64,000 nt of DNA from Lishizhenia sp965656535. Its GTDB lineage: Bacteria > Bacteroidota > Bacteroidia > Flavobacteriales_D > Crocinitomicaceae. Every line of letters starts with the position of its first letter. Positions within the stretch are counted from its first letter, which is position 1. Positions 25,500 through 34,364 of the stretch are shown here, one piece after another. The notes below the pieces were generated by a model. The model saw only the letters and a program-made list of their open reading frames with translations, ran no database searches and had not been told where the DNA came from. Where the stretch lies: NCBI GenBank assembly GCA_965656535.1, contig CBFHKX010000002.1, forward strand, positions 448,210-512,209, written 5' to 3'. The position numbers were made by a program, and so were the translations under genes.

Positions 25500-27379
25500 G
25501 AAAAGTCTTAGATACACACGGCTGGCTGCTAACAATATTGGTTGTAGGTGTTGTTTTACGTGTTATTTTTATGTTCAACCAAGGCTTTATGAGCGATGAA
25601 CTGAGTGCTTGGTTTAGAGTAGATTATAATTCGTTTTCAGAATTGATAGATGAAGGAGTGAAACGAGGTGATATGCACCCAGCTTTTTATCAAGTTCTTC
25701 TTTTTTATTGGTCCAAATGGTTCGGTGCATCTGAATTTATTCTTCGTTTTCCGGCCTTACTCTTCTACATTTCGTCTTGTCTTGTTTTGTACAAAATAGC
25801 TAATTCGTTTTTCACTAAATGGGCAGGAGTTGTAGCCGTTTTATTTTTATCTACACTCGTTTTTCCAATAATTGATACAACCTTAACCCGACCTTACACC
25901 GCCGGAATATTTTTTTCCCTCTTATTTTTCTTCGGTTTGTTTAAGCTTTTTAATGATCAGAAAGTAAATTGGTTTACCGCAATGTTGGTACTATTAGGAG
26001 CAGTTGGGTCAATGTATTCGCATTACTTTGCTTTTTTTACTGTGGGTTGTGTAGGCATATTAAGTCTCTTTTTTATTCTTAAGAAACACAGGGTATTTTT
26101 GATATTGATGGGAATAGTAGCATTGATTTGTTTCCTTCCACATTGGACTATTACGGCGTTTCAACTTTCTAGAGGAGGTTTACAGTGGTTGCCGTATCCG
26201 AATAAAGAATGGTTTTTTGAGTTCGTTTTTCTGTTTTTAAACCAATCAGAATTAATTCTTTGTATAACGGTTTTATTACCTGTTTTAGCTTATTTCGGTA
26301 ATAAATACAAGAGCATCTATATCAGGCAGGTAAATTTCTCTGTGTTGGCTTTTTTCTCTGTCCTCGTTATGGGATACTTAGTAAGTTATCTCTACACACC
26401 TGTGTTAAGAGAAAAAGGCTTGTTGTTTGTACTTCCTTTAGGCTTATTGGCTTACGGTAATGCATTTTCTAGAATTAAGGAACATCATCGTTTTTTCATT
26501 CTTTCTGCCTTATTAATCTGTTTTACAGTAAATAGTATTTGGTTTGGAAAGTTGTATAAACCTGTTCATTACGGCGCATTAAAGGAGATTGCAATGATTA
26601 CAAACGATTTAAATGAAAAGTATGGTGAAGATAACATTCTCCATTTTGGAAACTTTGTTAATCCTGCTTACTTTGATTATTACTATGATCAACAAACTCC
26701 AAACGAAGTGAAATTTGCCCGAACATCATTGTGGTCAGATACTAGTTTTAATACAGTTACTTTTGATGTACATCAGAAAACTGTCGCATCAAACAAGCCT
26801 TATACGATGTTGATTTATAGTAATATGACTATGCACCCTTTAATTTATGAAATACTACAGTTCAAGTATCCATTTTTAGAAGAAAGTCATCTTTTTTTTA
26901 ATTCAGGTATTCTTCTTTTTTCAAATAAAAAAACGAAAAGAGTATATCGAGATTCAATTACTCCTTCAACGCATTCTAATTTATACCAAGAGTGGAAAGA
27001 AACTTATTCTGATCAAACTTATTTGGGCGAATTAAAAATAAGCGTAGGAAAATTGCGAGAATTACAGTCGAGTAGTAGTGAGTATTTTCTTATTTCGGGT
27101 TGGGGAGAAAAACAACAAAATGCGGAATATAGAACAACTGTGGTTGCAGAAAGAAATGGGTTGCCAATAGAAGAAAATACTAAAAACTTTGCTCTCTATC
27201 AGCATTTTGATATGCAGGAAGTTCAAAAAGAGGGTGGTGAGGTAAATTATTTTCTACCATTTAAACTGACAGATAACTTAAAAAATGACGATATTGTTAA
27301 AGTATTCATACAAAATAATGATAACAAGCGTGTAAGCGCACTAAAACCCAAAATATATGTGGTCGACCTTAAAAAATAG
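25496..27379 (+). CDS. GT-C fold membrane glycosyltransferase (second copy)
   Basis: A 627-residue membrane glycosyltransferase, similar in plan to the protein at 6321: helix 1, acidic first loop GFMSDELSAWF with the Asp-Glu catalytic pair, HPAFYQVLLFYWSKWFG and EFILRFPALLF, about ten more helices, and a soluble C-terminal domain of about 250 residues. It appears to start with TTG at 25496, since the next ATG would delete part of the first helix; the TTG overlaps the rlmB stop by four bases. Likely transfers a sugar from polyprenyl phosphate on the periplasmic side; acceptor unknown. Confidence 0.82.
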   Translation: MRKVLDTHGWLLTILVVGVVLRVIFMFNQGFMSDELSAWFRVDYNSFSELIDEGVKRGDMHPAFYQVLLFYWSKWFGASEFILRFPALLFYISSCLVLYKIANSFFTKWAGVVAVLFLSTLVFPIIDTTLTRPYTAGIFFSLLFFFGLFKLFNDQKVNWFTAMLVLLGAVGSMYSHYFAFFTVGCVGILSLFFILKKHRVFLILMGIVALICFLPHWTITAFQLSRGGLQWLPYPNKEWFFEFVFLFLNQSELILCITVLLPVLAYFGNKYKSIYIRQVNFSVLAFFSVLVMGYLVSYLYTPVLREKGLLFVLPLGLLAYGNAFSRIKEHHRFFILSALLICFTVNSIWFGKLYKPVHYGALKEIAMITNDLNEKYGEDNILHFGNFVNPAYFDYYYDQQTPNEVKFARTSLWSDTSFNTVTFDVHQKTVASNKPYTMLIYSNMTMHPLIYEILQFKYPFLEESHLFFNSGILLFSNKKTKRVYRDSITPSTHSNLYQEWKETYSDQTYLGELKISVGKLRELQSSSSEYFLISGWGEKQQNAEYRTTVVAERNGLPIEENTKNFALYQHFDMQEVQKEGGEVNYFLPFKLTDNLKNDDIVKVFIQNNDNKRVSALKPKIYVVDLKK

Positions 27380-27842
27380 CATTTCACTACTACTTTTACT
27401 ATTTATTTTTCAACACTCAAGTTTAGCTCAATTGCCAAAAAAAATACAAAATCTAGCCGGTACTTGGAATTATCAAGGAGGCTCTGGATACGAAATTTTT
27501 CAGGTTCAAAATGGAGAGTTGTATGGAGAGAGTTATTTGAAAACCAAAGTAGGTATGACCTATTACGTTGAGCAGATAAGAGTTAAGTATGTGAATAAAA
27601 ACTTGATTTACGAAACGATACCGGTTAAAGGAGATTCTTTAATTCACAGCAAAAAATCTACCTTTATTTCCGAAGGAAGACGTATGAAATTTGAACACAC
27701 AGACAACAGTTATCCTGAGGCTGTAAAGTATAAAATTGGTTGTTTTAATAAGAACAAGTTAAAGATTACTATTTATCCCATTGTAGAAGAACAGAAAAAG
27801 AAAGTTTTGCGTTTAACGCGCAATGTTGATGGTACACTATAA
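27357..27842 (+). CDS. Secreted lipocalin-like protein (DUF6265-like)
   Basis: A 161-residue protein with a signal peptide (ISLLLLLFIFQHSSLA, cleavage near residue 24) and a beta-barrel-like domain starting LAGTWNYQGGSGYEIFQ, the kind of GxW start seen in lipocalin-like DUF families. It overlaps the 3' end of the GT-C gene by 23 bases in another frame. Ligand and role unknown. Confidence 0.65.
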   Translation: MWSTLKNSISLLLLLFIFQHSSLAQLPKKIQNLAGTWNYQGGSGYEIFQVQNGELYGESYLKTKVGMTYYVEQIRVKYVNKNLIYETIPVKGDSLIHSKKSTFISEGRRMKFEHTDNSYPEAVKYKIGCFNKNKLKITIYPIVEEQKKKVLRLTRNVDGTL

Positions 27843-27920
27843 GCTTCTTTATTTTGTCTGAAAACAGAGTTTTTTTATGGAATTTCAATTTGATTTCATC
27901 TAAATACTAAGTTAGTTTAA

Positions 27921-29327
27921 ATGTTTATTATGCGTATTTATCTCGTTTTTTTATGTCTTTTTTTAGCTCAGTTGGTGTTCTCACAGAAATTTGATTCCAC
28001 GGTAGTTCAAATTCACTTTGAAGATAGTGAGGTAGGTAGTAATGTCAAAAATGCTCAACTTGTGCTAGTATCCAATCAAAAAGAGATAAAAGAAAAGACA
28101 GATTTTGATGGTAATGCATACTTTTTTAAGTGTGACTTTGATGAGAAATCCACTTTAACTGTTGTACACCCTTATTATTCAGATACGCTAATTAAAAAAA
28201 TTAATAAACGTTTACCTAAAATAAGTAGTGATACTTTACTAATTGAGTTTACACTACGTTTTGAAGGGCAAATGAACGAAGACTTTGTTGTATTTAGTGA
28301 GCAATTACCCGATACTATTTTTGGATCAGAAAAGGTAAGTGTTGCAGATTTTGAGCTTTTGCCAAATGGAGATATTCTATTACTTGCTTATGAGAAAAGA
28401 CTCAATAAATCTTCTGATATTTATTTGTGGAGTGACGGAGAGGTTATGAGTACGACTAGTATAAATGCAAGGGCCAAAGAGTTAACAAAAGACTTCCGAG
28501 GGAACGTGCATATTCTTTGTGATAAAGAAGTGATAAGTGTAGTAGTGGATAACTACAAGCGTGTACAATTAGGTAAAATGGATAAAGCCTATTATTTCAA
28601 ATATCTTGCTCCAATTGTAGATTCTAGCTATTCTAGCTATTTCTTTAGCAATTACAGTGATGTATATCCAGCTTTTGAGTATTTCAGTTTTGATAAAATT
28701 GATAGTACTTACAAAGAGCTAATGAATATACAAGATGAATTAATGATGGAGCTGTATAGGTCTGAATACAAATGGGTAGACGTACGCACGAGAATTTGGG
28801 CAAAAGAAATGGAACGTCAAACAGGAGTAGACAAAGTGGTTTGGGTAGGTGCTAACTATTTTACACAATCTATCTATTACGAAGAGTTATATGCTCCGCT
28901 TTTTAAAAGAAACGATACTTTGTTTGTTTTTGATCATTACAAAGAACAACTATTTCATCTAGATTTAGATGGTAATAAATTAGATTCTATTCCTATTTTT
29001 TATCATTTAAACGAAAGAAAAACAGGGTGGAAAAAGTCAATTTTACAAGATAAGGTAACAGGTCAGTTATATACTATTTATGATAGGGCAGGGTATACCT
29101 ACATAAAACACATTAATACAAGCGACGGAAAAGTAAGTAATTCTCAACGATTACATTTTAGATATGTAGATAAAATGGAAATTCGAAACAATAAGGTTTA
29201 TTATGTCTATAGACCCTTTGAGTCTGTACAAAAAAAGTTCCTTTATGAAGAAGAACTAAAGTTTGATTTTGATCCTGCTCAAGAAATGCTTCAAGGAGAT
29301 GATATAGTAAAGAATACCGGGAAATGA
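27921..29327 (+). CDS. Secreted protein with carboxypeptidase-regulatory-like N-terminus
   Basis: A 468-residue protein with a signal peptide (VFLCLFLAQLVFS, cleavage near residue 22). Residues about 25-115 look like the immunoglobulin-like CarboxypepD_reg domain (KNAQLVLVSNQKEI..DFDGNAYF). The remainder is a long beta-rich region without named motifs, possibly a propeller-like repeat. It starts with two closely spaced ATGs; either is possible. Its 3' end overlaps the convergent nuclease/phosphatase-family gene by 37 bases. Confidence 0.65.
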   Translation: MFIMRIYLVFLCLFLAQLVFSQKFDSTVVQIHFEDSEVGSNVKNAQLVLVSNQKEIKEKTDFDGNAYFFKCDFDEKSTLTVVHPYYSDTLIKKINKRLPKISSDTLLIEFTLRFEGQMNEDFVVFSEQLPDTIFGSEKVSVADFELLPNGDILLLAYEKRLNKSSDIYLWSDGEVMSTTSINARAKELTKDFRGNVHILCDKEVISVVVDNYKRVQLGKMDKAYYFKYLAPIVDSSYSSYFFSNYSDVYPAFEYFSFDKIDSTYKELMNIQDELMMELYRSEYKWVDVRTRIWAKEMERQTGVDKVVWVGANYFTQSIYYEELYAPLFKRNDTLFVFDHYKEQLFHLDLDGNKLDSIPIFYHLNERKTGWKKSILQDKVTGQLYTIYDRAGYTYIKHINTSDGKVSNSQRLHFRYVDKMEIRNNKVYYVYRPFESVQKKFLYEEELKFDFDPAQEMLQGDDIVKNTGK

Positions 29328-30253
29328 TCACTATAACCGTCTAAATACTTTATTCCACCATAGGTTCTGAAAGGTACTACATTCCCTTTGTAAGTACTGC
29401 GTAAAAAGTTGGGACAATATATTTGTGCTGAGCCTTTATCGTATGTAAATCCTTTTCGTTTGGTGAGTGTGTTTGAAATAAAAATATGATCTAATATACT
29501 GTATTCACCTCTGTATGCATGAGTACCGCCTAAATCGTTTAGTTCTTTATTTATCAAAGGCTCTAGTCTTTCTTCTATTTCTTTTACAGAAGTATTTGTC
29601 GGAGTATCGTTTAAATCGCCCATCAAAATAATTTCAGCTTTTTTATTCACAGATAAAATAGAGTCTATGTGTTTTTGAGCAGCTCTAGATGCTGTTAAAC
29701 GATTTGGTTCACTTTCTTTTTGACCGTTTCTTCTACTCGGCCAATGATTAACGTATACGTGCAGTTCGTTTTTACCGTTTTTAAATTTTGAATATAAAAT
29801 ATCACGCGATGAGTAGCTCTCATGACTAGGTAAAATGTACCGAATTGGTGAAGAATCAACAAGTTCAAGTAAACGATTGTCATAAAGTAAACCACAATCT
29901 ATTCCTCTAAAATCGAAACTTTCGAAATGAACCACTCCATAATGCTGCATGTTAGAACTCGTCTGAAGTATATCATCTAAAACAAACTTGTTTTCTACTT
30001 CTACCAGTCCAACCAATAAAGGAGAGCTGTCTATACTATCGATAACTTGATTAATGTGATTGATTTTTGTGTTGTATCGCTCTTTACTCCAACCTTTTTT
30101 ATAGGATGGAAGAAACTCATTGTCATTTTTGTTTGGATCGTCTATCGTATCAAATAAATTTTCGACGTTGTAAAAAATAACAGCGTTAGACTGAGAAATT
30201 AAGAAACAAGAAAATTGAAAAAGTGCGATAAAAGTGATTGTAATTTTTTTCAT
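29291..30253 (-). CDS. Secreted endonuclease/exonuclease/phosphatase-family protein
   Basis: A 320-residue member of the EEP superfamily (metal-dependent nucleases and phosphoesterases). A signal peptide (ITFIALFQFSCFLISQ) predicts export. Family motifs are seen in order: FYNVENLFD near the start, LVGLVEVEN (metal-binding Glu), VNHWPSR (catalytic His), ILMGDLNDTP (Asp/Asn of the active site) and YSDHFPVFFT (final Asp-His). This fits an extracellular nuclease or phosphodiesterase, useful for scavenging phosphate or nucleotides, though the substrate is not shown. A very stable hairpin sits in its leader (30273-30304). Confidence 0.85.
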   Translation of the reverse strand: MKKITITFIALFQFSCFLISQSNAVIFYNVENLFDTIDDPNKNDNEFLPSYKKGWSKERYNTKINHINQVIDSIDSSPLLVGLVEVENKFVLDDILQTSSNMQHYGVVHFESFDFRGIDCGLLYDNRLLELVDSSPIRYILPSHESYSSRDILYSKFKNGKNELHVYVNHWPSRRNGQKESEPNRLTASRAAQKHIDSILSVNKKAEIILMGDLNDTPTNTSVKEIEERLEPLINKELNDLGGTHAYRGEYSILDHIFISNTLTKRKGFTYDKGSAQIYCPNFLRSTYKGNVVPFRTYGGIKYLDGYSDHFPVFFTISSP

Positions 30254-30272
30254 GGGCTTTATTTAAAATGTA

Positions 30273-30304
30273 AATGAGGGGAGGACGGGCGTCCTCTCCC
30301 CATT
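30273..30304 (-). promoter_or_regulatory. GC-rich hairpin in the leader of the EEP-family gene
   Basis: A 13-pair stem of 14 positions (one mismatch, one G-T pair) closed by a GGGC/GCCC-type four-base loop; left arm 30273-30286, right arm 30291-30304. It ends 19 nt before the ATG on the mRNA strand and is far more GC-rich than its surroundings. No T-run follows in the gene's direction. It may be an mRNA stabiliser, an attenuation structure or the relic of a repeat. Confidence 0.55.
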
Positions 30305-30460
30305 CACTAATCAACCTAACCTAACCACCTAAATCAAGGTAAAGATAGGTATTTTTTTTTATTTAATAATTATTTAAGAAAGTTTGTAATTATCATTTTT
30401 TTAGTGTTTTAGTCAATTATCTTAAATAATTAACATATCTAAATTCTATCTTTTTTAAGA

Positions 30461-31054
30461 CTAAGCAACGATTAAATTTCTAGTTAATGGTCCGATATTA
30501 AAGAGTGCATCCAAAATAGATAGGTTAAATTGAAAAGAAATCTTGTCAGCAAACACTTGGATATAAGTTTGATGTTCAAAAACCTGATTTTTTTGATTGA
30601 GCACAATTCGTTTATCCATGTTACTTTCAAGCGGTTCAAAGTTTGTTTTTGCATTGAAATTTACAGAAAGGTCTAACCATGTTTTAACCTTTTCTAAAAT
30701 GTGCTGATTAAAGTTAAGAAGCGATTCTTCATTAGAAAAAATGAGTTCTTTGATTTCTGGCCCGTAATACCAAAAGTATGGTGCGTGTTTGTAGGCACTT
30801 TCAATAGATTTCCAATGGTCTTTTTGCCAATCTTCTGCTCTAGCGATACGTATGTCAATCATACTTGAAAGTTTTCCATTTGGTCGGATTACAGGGATGC
30901 TTAATGACTGAATACCATTCGCAGTAAGAATTTCAGTTCTATTTCTATACGTTTGTTTTTGGTAATACTCTGCACAATCTATATCTAGCTTTTTTTCTTT
31001 TGTGACACTAGACCAAAAGGCGATATTTCCGAAATAAGTACTAGAGACAGGCAC
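30461..31054 (-). CDS. WbqC-family protein
   Basis: A 197-residue WbqC-like protein; this family is often found with surface polysaccharide genes, but its activity is unknown. Typical segments are visible: a start GNIAFWSSVTK, YYQKQTYRNRTEILTANG, SIPVIRPNG and the central KDHWKSIESAYKHAPYFWYY. In many Bacteroidetes it sits right behind lepB, as here, four bases after the lepB stop, so it is part of the parA-parB-DUF5683-dapB-lepB cluster. Confidence 0.82.
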   Translation of the reverse strand: MPVSSTYFGNIAFWSSVTKEKKLDIDCAEYYQKQTYRNRTEILTANGIQSLSIPVIRPNGKLSSMIDIRIARAEDWQKDHWKSIESAYKHAPYFWYYGPEIKELIFSNEESLLNFNQHILEKVKTWLDLSVNFNAKTNFEPLESNMDKRIVLNQKNQVFEHQTYIQVFADKISFQFNLSILDALFNIGPLTRNLIVA

Positions 31055-31058
31055 GGAT

Positions 31059-33011
31059 TTATTTTATTAAAGTAAACAACCTATCCCAACGTACACCTCC
31101 GTTAGGGTTTTTAGAGAACCAAACCATAGAAGCTCTTCCTACGATATGATCTTCTGGCACAAATCCCCAAACTCTAGAATCTGCAGAATTGAAACGATTG
31201 TCTCCCATCATCCAATAGTAATTCATCTCAAAAGTATATTCTATAGCTTCTTTGCCATCAATAAAGTACTTGCCATCTTTCTCTTCAAAAGTATGCAGCT
31301 CATAAGCTGTTATTATACGCTTGTACCAAATCACATTTTTCTCAGTTAAAGCTATTTTATCTCCTTTTTTCGGGATATAGAATTTTTGAAAATTAGATGG
31401 ATTATTTTGTACTTCCGGATGTTTTGGGTAGTAGTTTAAATTGTAATTCTGCTGAGCAGCTTTACTCATAAAATCATAATTTTTCTCTTCTCCATCATCT
31501 TTTAGTGTCAGCTGTATAGTTTCGGCTAGCTTTTCATATTCTGTTTTTGTAGCATTTAGATAAAATACATATCCACCATTTTTACTTAAATTATTGGGAG
31601 AACTAATTCCACCATATTGTGTGTTGAAAGTGTAAATGTCTCTCGGGTATTCCATACCTAATTTTTCAGTAATGCGTTTTATGGTGCCCCAAGATGTTGG
31701 CTCCGTTATGTATTGCAAGTTTTGAAACTCAAAAATAGGAGCAGACTCTCCATTTACGTAGAGTTGACTATCTTTAATTTCTAGCGTATCTCCAGGAACT
31801 CCAACACAGCGTTTGATATAATTTTCTCTTTTATCTACAGGTCGATAAACAATTCCGTAATGATCAATTATTTTTCCATCGCCTCCGCTGTACGTTCGTT
31901 TATTAATAGCAATTTCTTCCCTAGCTTTACTTTTCCATATTTCTAATTCTGCTATAAAGTTGGATTCGTCTATTAGTTTCCCAGCTTTAATGAATTTCTG
32001 AATTTCTGCCTGTAATATCGAGTCTTTGTTTTGAATGTTTTTATAAGCGGAGTCTGCTTGTATGCGTTGACGTAGTTTAACTGCAACCTCGTTGTTTTTT
32101 CTTAGTTTAGATGCATTTGCTTCTCTCCACAAACGGAACGCCTCGTTATTTACAATACCGTGGTAATCGTGTCCCATTAAACCATTTGGCATACGAGGAT
32201 CATAAACTGCAGTATCTCCAGAAGGATAGTTAAACACAACAACATCATATCTGTCAATATCTGAAAACCCGGGTAGGCGTGTGTAAGTACATTTTTCTAA
32301 GCCTGTATATGATTTGATGTTTACCCACGGTATAGTGTTGTGCACTAACGGAAAACTTAAAGGAGTTACGGGTACTTTTGGACCATAGGCTAATTTATTT
32401 ACAAATAAGAAATCTCCTACCAACAAGGTTTTTTCCATAGACCCAGTAGGAATTTGGAAAGGCTCAAAAACATAAGTTCTAATTGCACTTGCTGCAACTA
32501 AGGCAAATAAAACAGTATCTCCCCATTCTTTTATTCTAGTTTTTTTATTCTTTTTCTTGTTTTGTGCTAATCCTAAGGTGTTTGCTAAGATATGACCAAA
32601 AATTGGTAGCGATAAGAAAAGTACTACGTGGTCTCCCGCATTTCTTCTTGCTACATCGTCTGCTTTCTCCCAATTTGTTTCATAAACCGGTTGTAGTTTG
32701 TCGTCATTTGCAATTTTTACCATTAATAAAAACGGAAAAAAGATACCTTGTAAGGTTGCTGCTACAGAAAAACCTCCAAATTTTCTTATGTAAGAAACGT
32801 TAAAAACCATCCACATCACAATATGAATCCCAGGTATTATCATTAAAAATGCCCACCATCCTTTTTGTCCGCTAATCTGACTTGCAACATAATAGTTATA
32901 ACCAGGGATGAGTGCTTCCCATTGTTTTCTTCCTGCCTTTGGAAAAGACTTAAACCACAAAGCTAAATAAGGGTAAACTAGAAAGAAGAGATAAAAATAT
33001 TTTGCGTACAT
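31059..33011 (-). CDS. lepB: Signal peptidase I with N-terminal membrane domain and long insertion
   Basis: Cleaves signal peptides of exported proteins at the periplasmic face of the inner membrane. At 650 residues it is about twice the E. coli length. Three parts: residues 1-115 form a small multi-helix membrane domain; the peptidase begins with a helix at about 165-180 and the nucleophile Ser191 (PTGSMEKTLLVGD); the general base Lys400 is in ENYIKRCVGVPGD; the late box MMGDNRFNSADSR is near the end. Ser and Lys are 209 residues apart versus 55 in E. coli, so about 150 residues are inserted in the catalytic domain. It is four bases from both neighbours (dapB and WbqC), a tightly packed operon. 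Confidence 0.94.
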   Translation of the reverse strand: MYAKYFYLFFLVYPYLALWFKSFPKAGRKQWEALIPGYNYYVASQISGQKGWWAFLMIIPGIHIVMWMVFNVSYIRKFGGFSVAATLQGIFFPFLLMVKIANDDKLQPVYETNWEKADDVARRNAGDHVVLFLSLPIFGHILANTLGLAQNKKKNKKTRIKEWGDTVLFALVAASAIRTYVFEPFQIPTGSMEKTLLVGDFLFVNKLAYGPKVPVTPLSFPLVHNTIPWVNIKSYTGLEKCTYTRLPGFSDIDRYDVVVFNYPSGDTAVYDPRMPNGLMGHDYHGIVNNEAFRLWREANASKLRKNNEVAVKLRQRIQADSAYKNIQNKDSILQAEIQKFIKAGKLIDESNFIAELEIWKSKAREEIAINKRTYSGGDGKIIDHYGIVYRPVDKRENYIKRCVGVPGDTLEIKDSQLYVNGESAPIFEFQNLQYITEPTSWGTIKRITEKLGMEYPRDIYTFNTQYGGISSPNNLSKNGGYVFYLNATKTEYEKLAETIQLTLKDDGEEKNYDFMSKAAQQNYNLNYYPKHPEVQNNPSNFQKFYIPKKGDKIALTEKNVIWYKRIITAYELHTFEEKDGKYFIDGKEAIEYTFEMNYYWMMGDNRFNSADSRVWGFVPEDHIVGRASMVWFSKNPNGGVRWDRLFTLIK

Positions 33012-33014
33012 AAT

Positions 33015-33734
33015 TTAAAATTTTAAAACATCTTGCATAGTGTAAACACCTTGTTTATCTACTATCCATTCTGCTGCTACAACTGCACCAAGAGCAAAAC
33101 CTGTTCTTTTATGCGCTGTGTGTTCAATTGTTAAGGTATCTATTTCAGATGTATAATTTATGGTATGCGTACCGGGTACATCTGGTGTTCTAATCGCTTT
33201 TATTTGTAGTCCGTTTTCAGTTGCATCTTCATCATTCTCTAAACAATATATAGAAGAATAATGCTTGTTTTTGGCTAAGATTCCTTCTGCTAAGGTAATT
33301 GCCGTTCCGCTAGGAGCATCTAATTTTTGAGTATGATGAATTTCTTCAATTTCTGCACTATATTCTTTATGTGACTGCATTAAACTAGCCAAATATTGGT
33401 TCAGTTTAAAGAACAGATTAACACCAATACTAAAATTACTTGCATGTACTAATCCAGAATTGTGTTTAGCTACTTTTTGAGTGATTTCGTCCAAATGGTT
33501 ATTCCAACCTGTTGTACCTACAACTGTTGGAGTGTTGCTGTTAATTAATATATCTAAATTAGAAAGTACAGTAGACGGCGTAGAAAATTCAATTGCAACA
33601 TCTACGGTTTTTAACTTTTCGGCAGACACTTTATTCTTAGAGTCGCACTTTAAGGTAAGGGTATGTCCGCGTTCTAAAGCAATTTTTTCAATTGCTTGTC
33701 CCATTTTTCCATATCCAATTAACCCAATTCTCAT
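33015..33734 (-). CDS. dapB: 4-hydroxy-tetrahydrodipicolinate reductase
   Basis: Lysine/diaminopimelate pathway enzyme that reduces the product of DapA with NAD(P)H, feeding cell-wall synthesis. The 239-residue protein has the N-terminal dinucleotide motif IGLIGYGKMGQAIE, the family signature EIHHTQKLDAPSGTA with the catalytic His-His and Lys, and the closing segment RTGFALGAVVAAEW. Slightly shorter than the E. coli enzyme (about 273), as is common in Bacteroidetes. It lies between the DUF5683 and lepB genes in a conserved order. Confidence 0.95.
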   Translation of the reverse strand: MRIGLIGYGKMGQAIEKIALERGHTLTLKCDSKNKVSAEKLKTVDVAIEFSTPSTVLSNLDILINSNTPTVVGTTGWNNHLDEITQKVAKHNSGLVHASNFSIGVNLFFKLNQYLASLMQSHKEYSAEIEEIHHTQKLDAPSGTAITLAEGILAKNKHYSSIYCLENDEDATENGLQIKAIRTPDVPGTHTINYTSEIDTLTIEHTAHKRTGFALGAVVAAEWIVDKQGVYTMQDVLKF

Positions 33735-33800
33735 AAATTTTTTGTCTGTTATGTTGCCTAAGCAACAAAAATAAAAGAATGCTGCAACTTTCTCTTTTAT

Positions 33801-34364
33801 TTAACGAAAATTAAAGGATAAGTGCATACCAAGTGCGTTTGAATTTAAAACGGCGGGTTTTATTTGAAGCGAGAGATCATCTGTAACATCAAAATTTACA
33901 AAATGTGCTTCAACTCCTGCATCTAATATGTTTAATCCGTAAATGATAATAGCCCCAAAAATCATTAAATCTCGATTACGTAGACTTTGGTTGTAAGTAG
34001 TAAGTACACCAGAAAGGTTAAAGTTCGCAAATTGAGCATCATTGCTCATGTTATTTACTATTCTAAACTCATACTCTGCTCGTGCATCGTTTTTTAATTT
34101 ATTATTTTCAAGAATAAAATAAGTTGTAATACCTAAGCCTGCATAAATAATTGGAACCTTCCAAAAGGCCTTCTTTTTTCCTTTAGGCATTGCTATATGA
34201 TTGTAAATTTGACCTGCACCTGGTAATACAAGGCTGTATAACATTGCTTTTTTAGGTGAGTGCAATGTATCGTCTTGATTTTCGGGTAAAACCGTGGATA
34301 AACTATCCTGAGCAGTACCATAAAAAAGGAACGTCAAATAAAATACAACCGTAAGTTGTTTCAT
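33801..34364 (-). CDS. DUF5683-domain membrane-associated protein
   Basis: A 187-residue protein with a signal peptide and the DUF5683 core SPKKAMLYSLVLPGAGQIYN, followed by helices WKVPIIYAGLGITTYFILE and DLMIFGAIIIYGLNILDAG. The family is placed between parB and dapB in many Bacteroidetes and is of unknown function; this placement is the only clue here. Its end touches the parB stop region with no gap, so it is part of the same transcript. Confidence 0.85.
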   Translation of the reverse strand: MKQLTVVFYLTFLFYGTAQDSLSTVLPENQDDTLHSPKKAMLYSLVLPGAGQIYNHIAMPKGKKKAFWKVPIIYAGLGITTYFILENNKLKNDARAEYEFRIVNNMSNDAQFANFNLSGVLTTYNQSLRNRDLMIFGAIIIYGLNILDAGVEAHFVNFDVTDDLSLQIKPAVLNSNALGMHLSFNFR

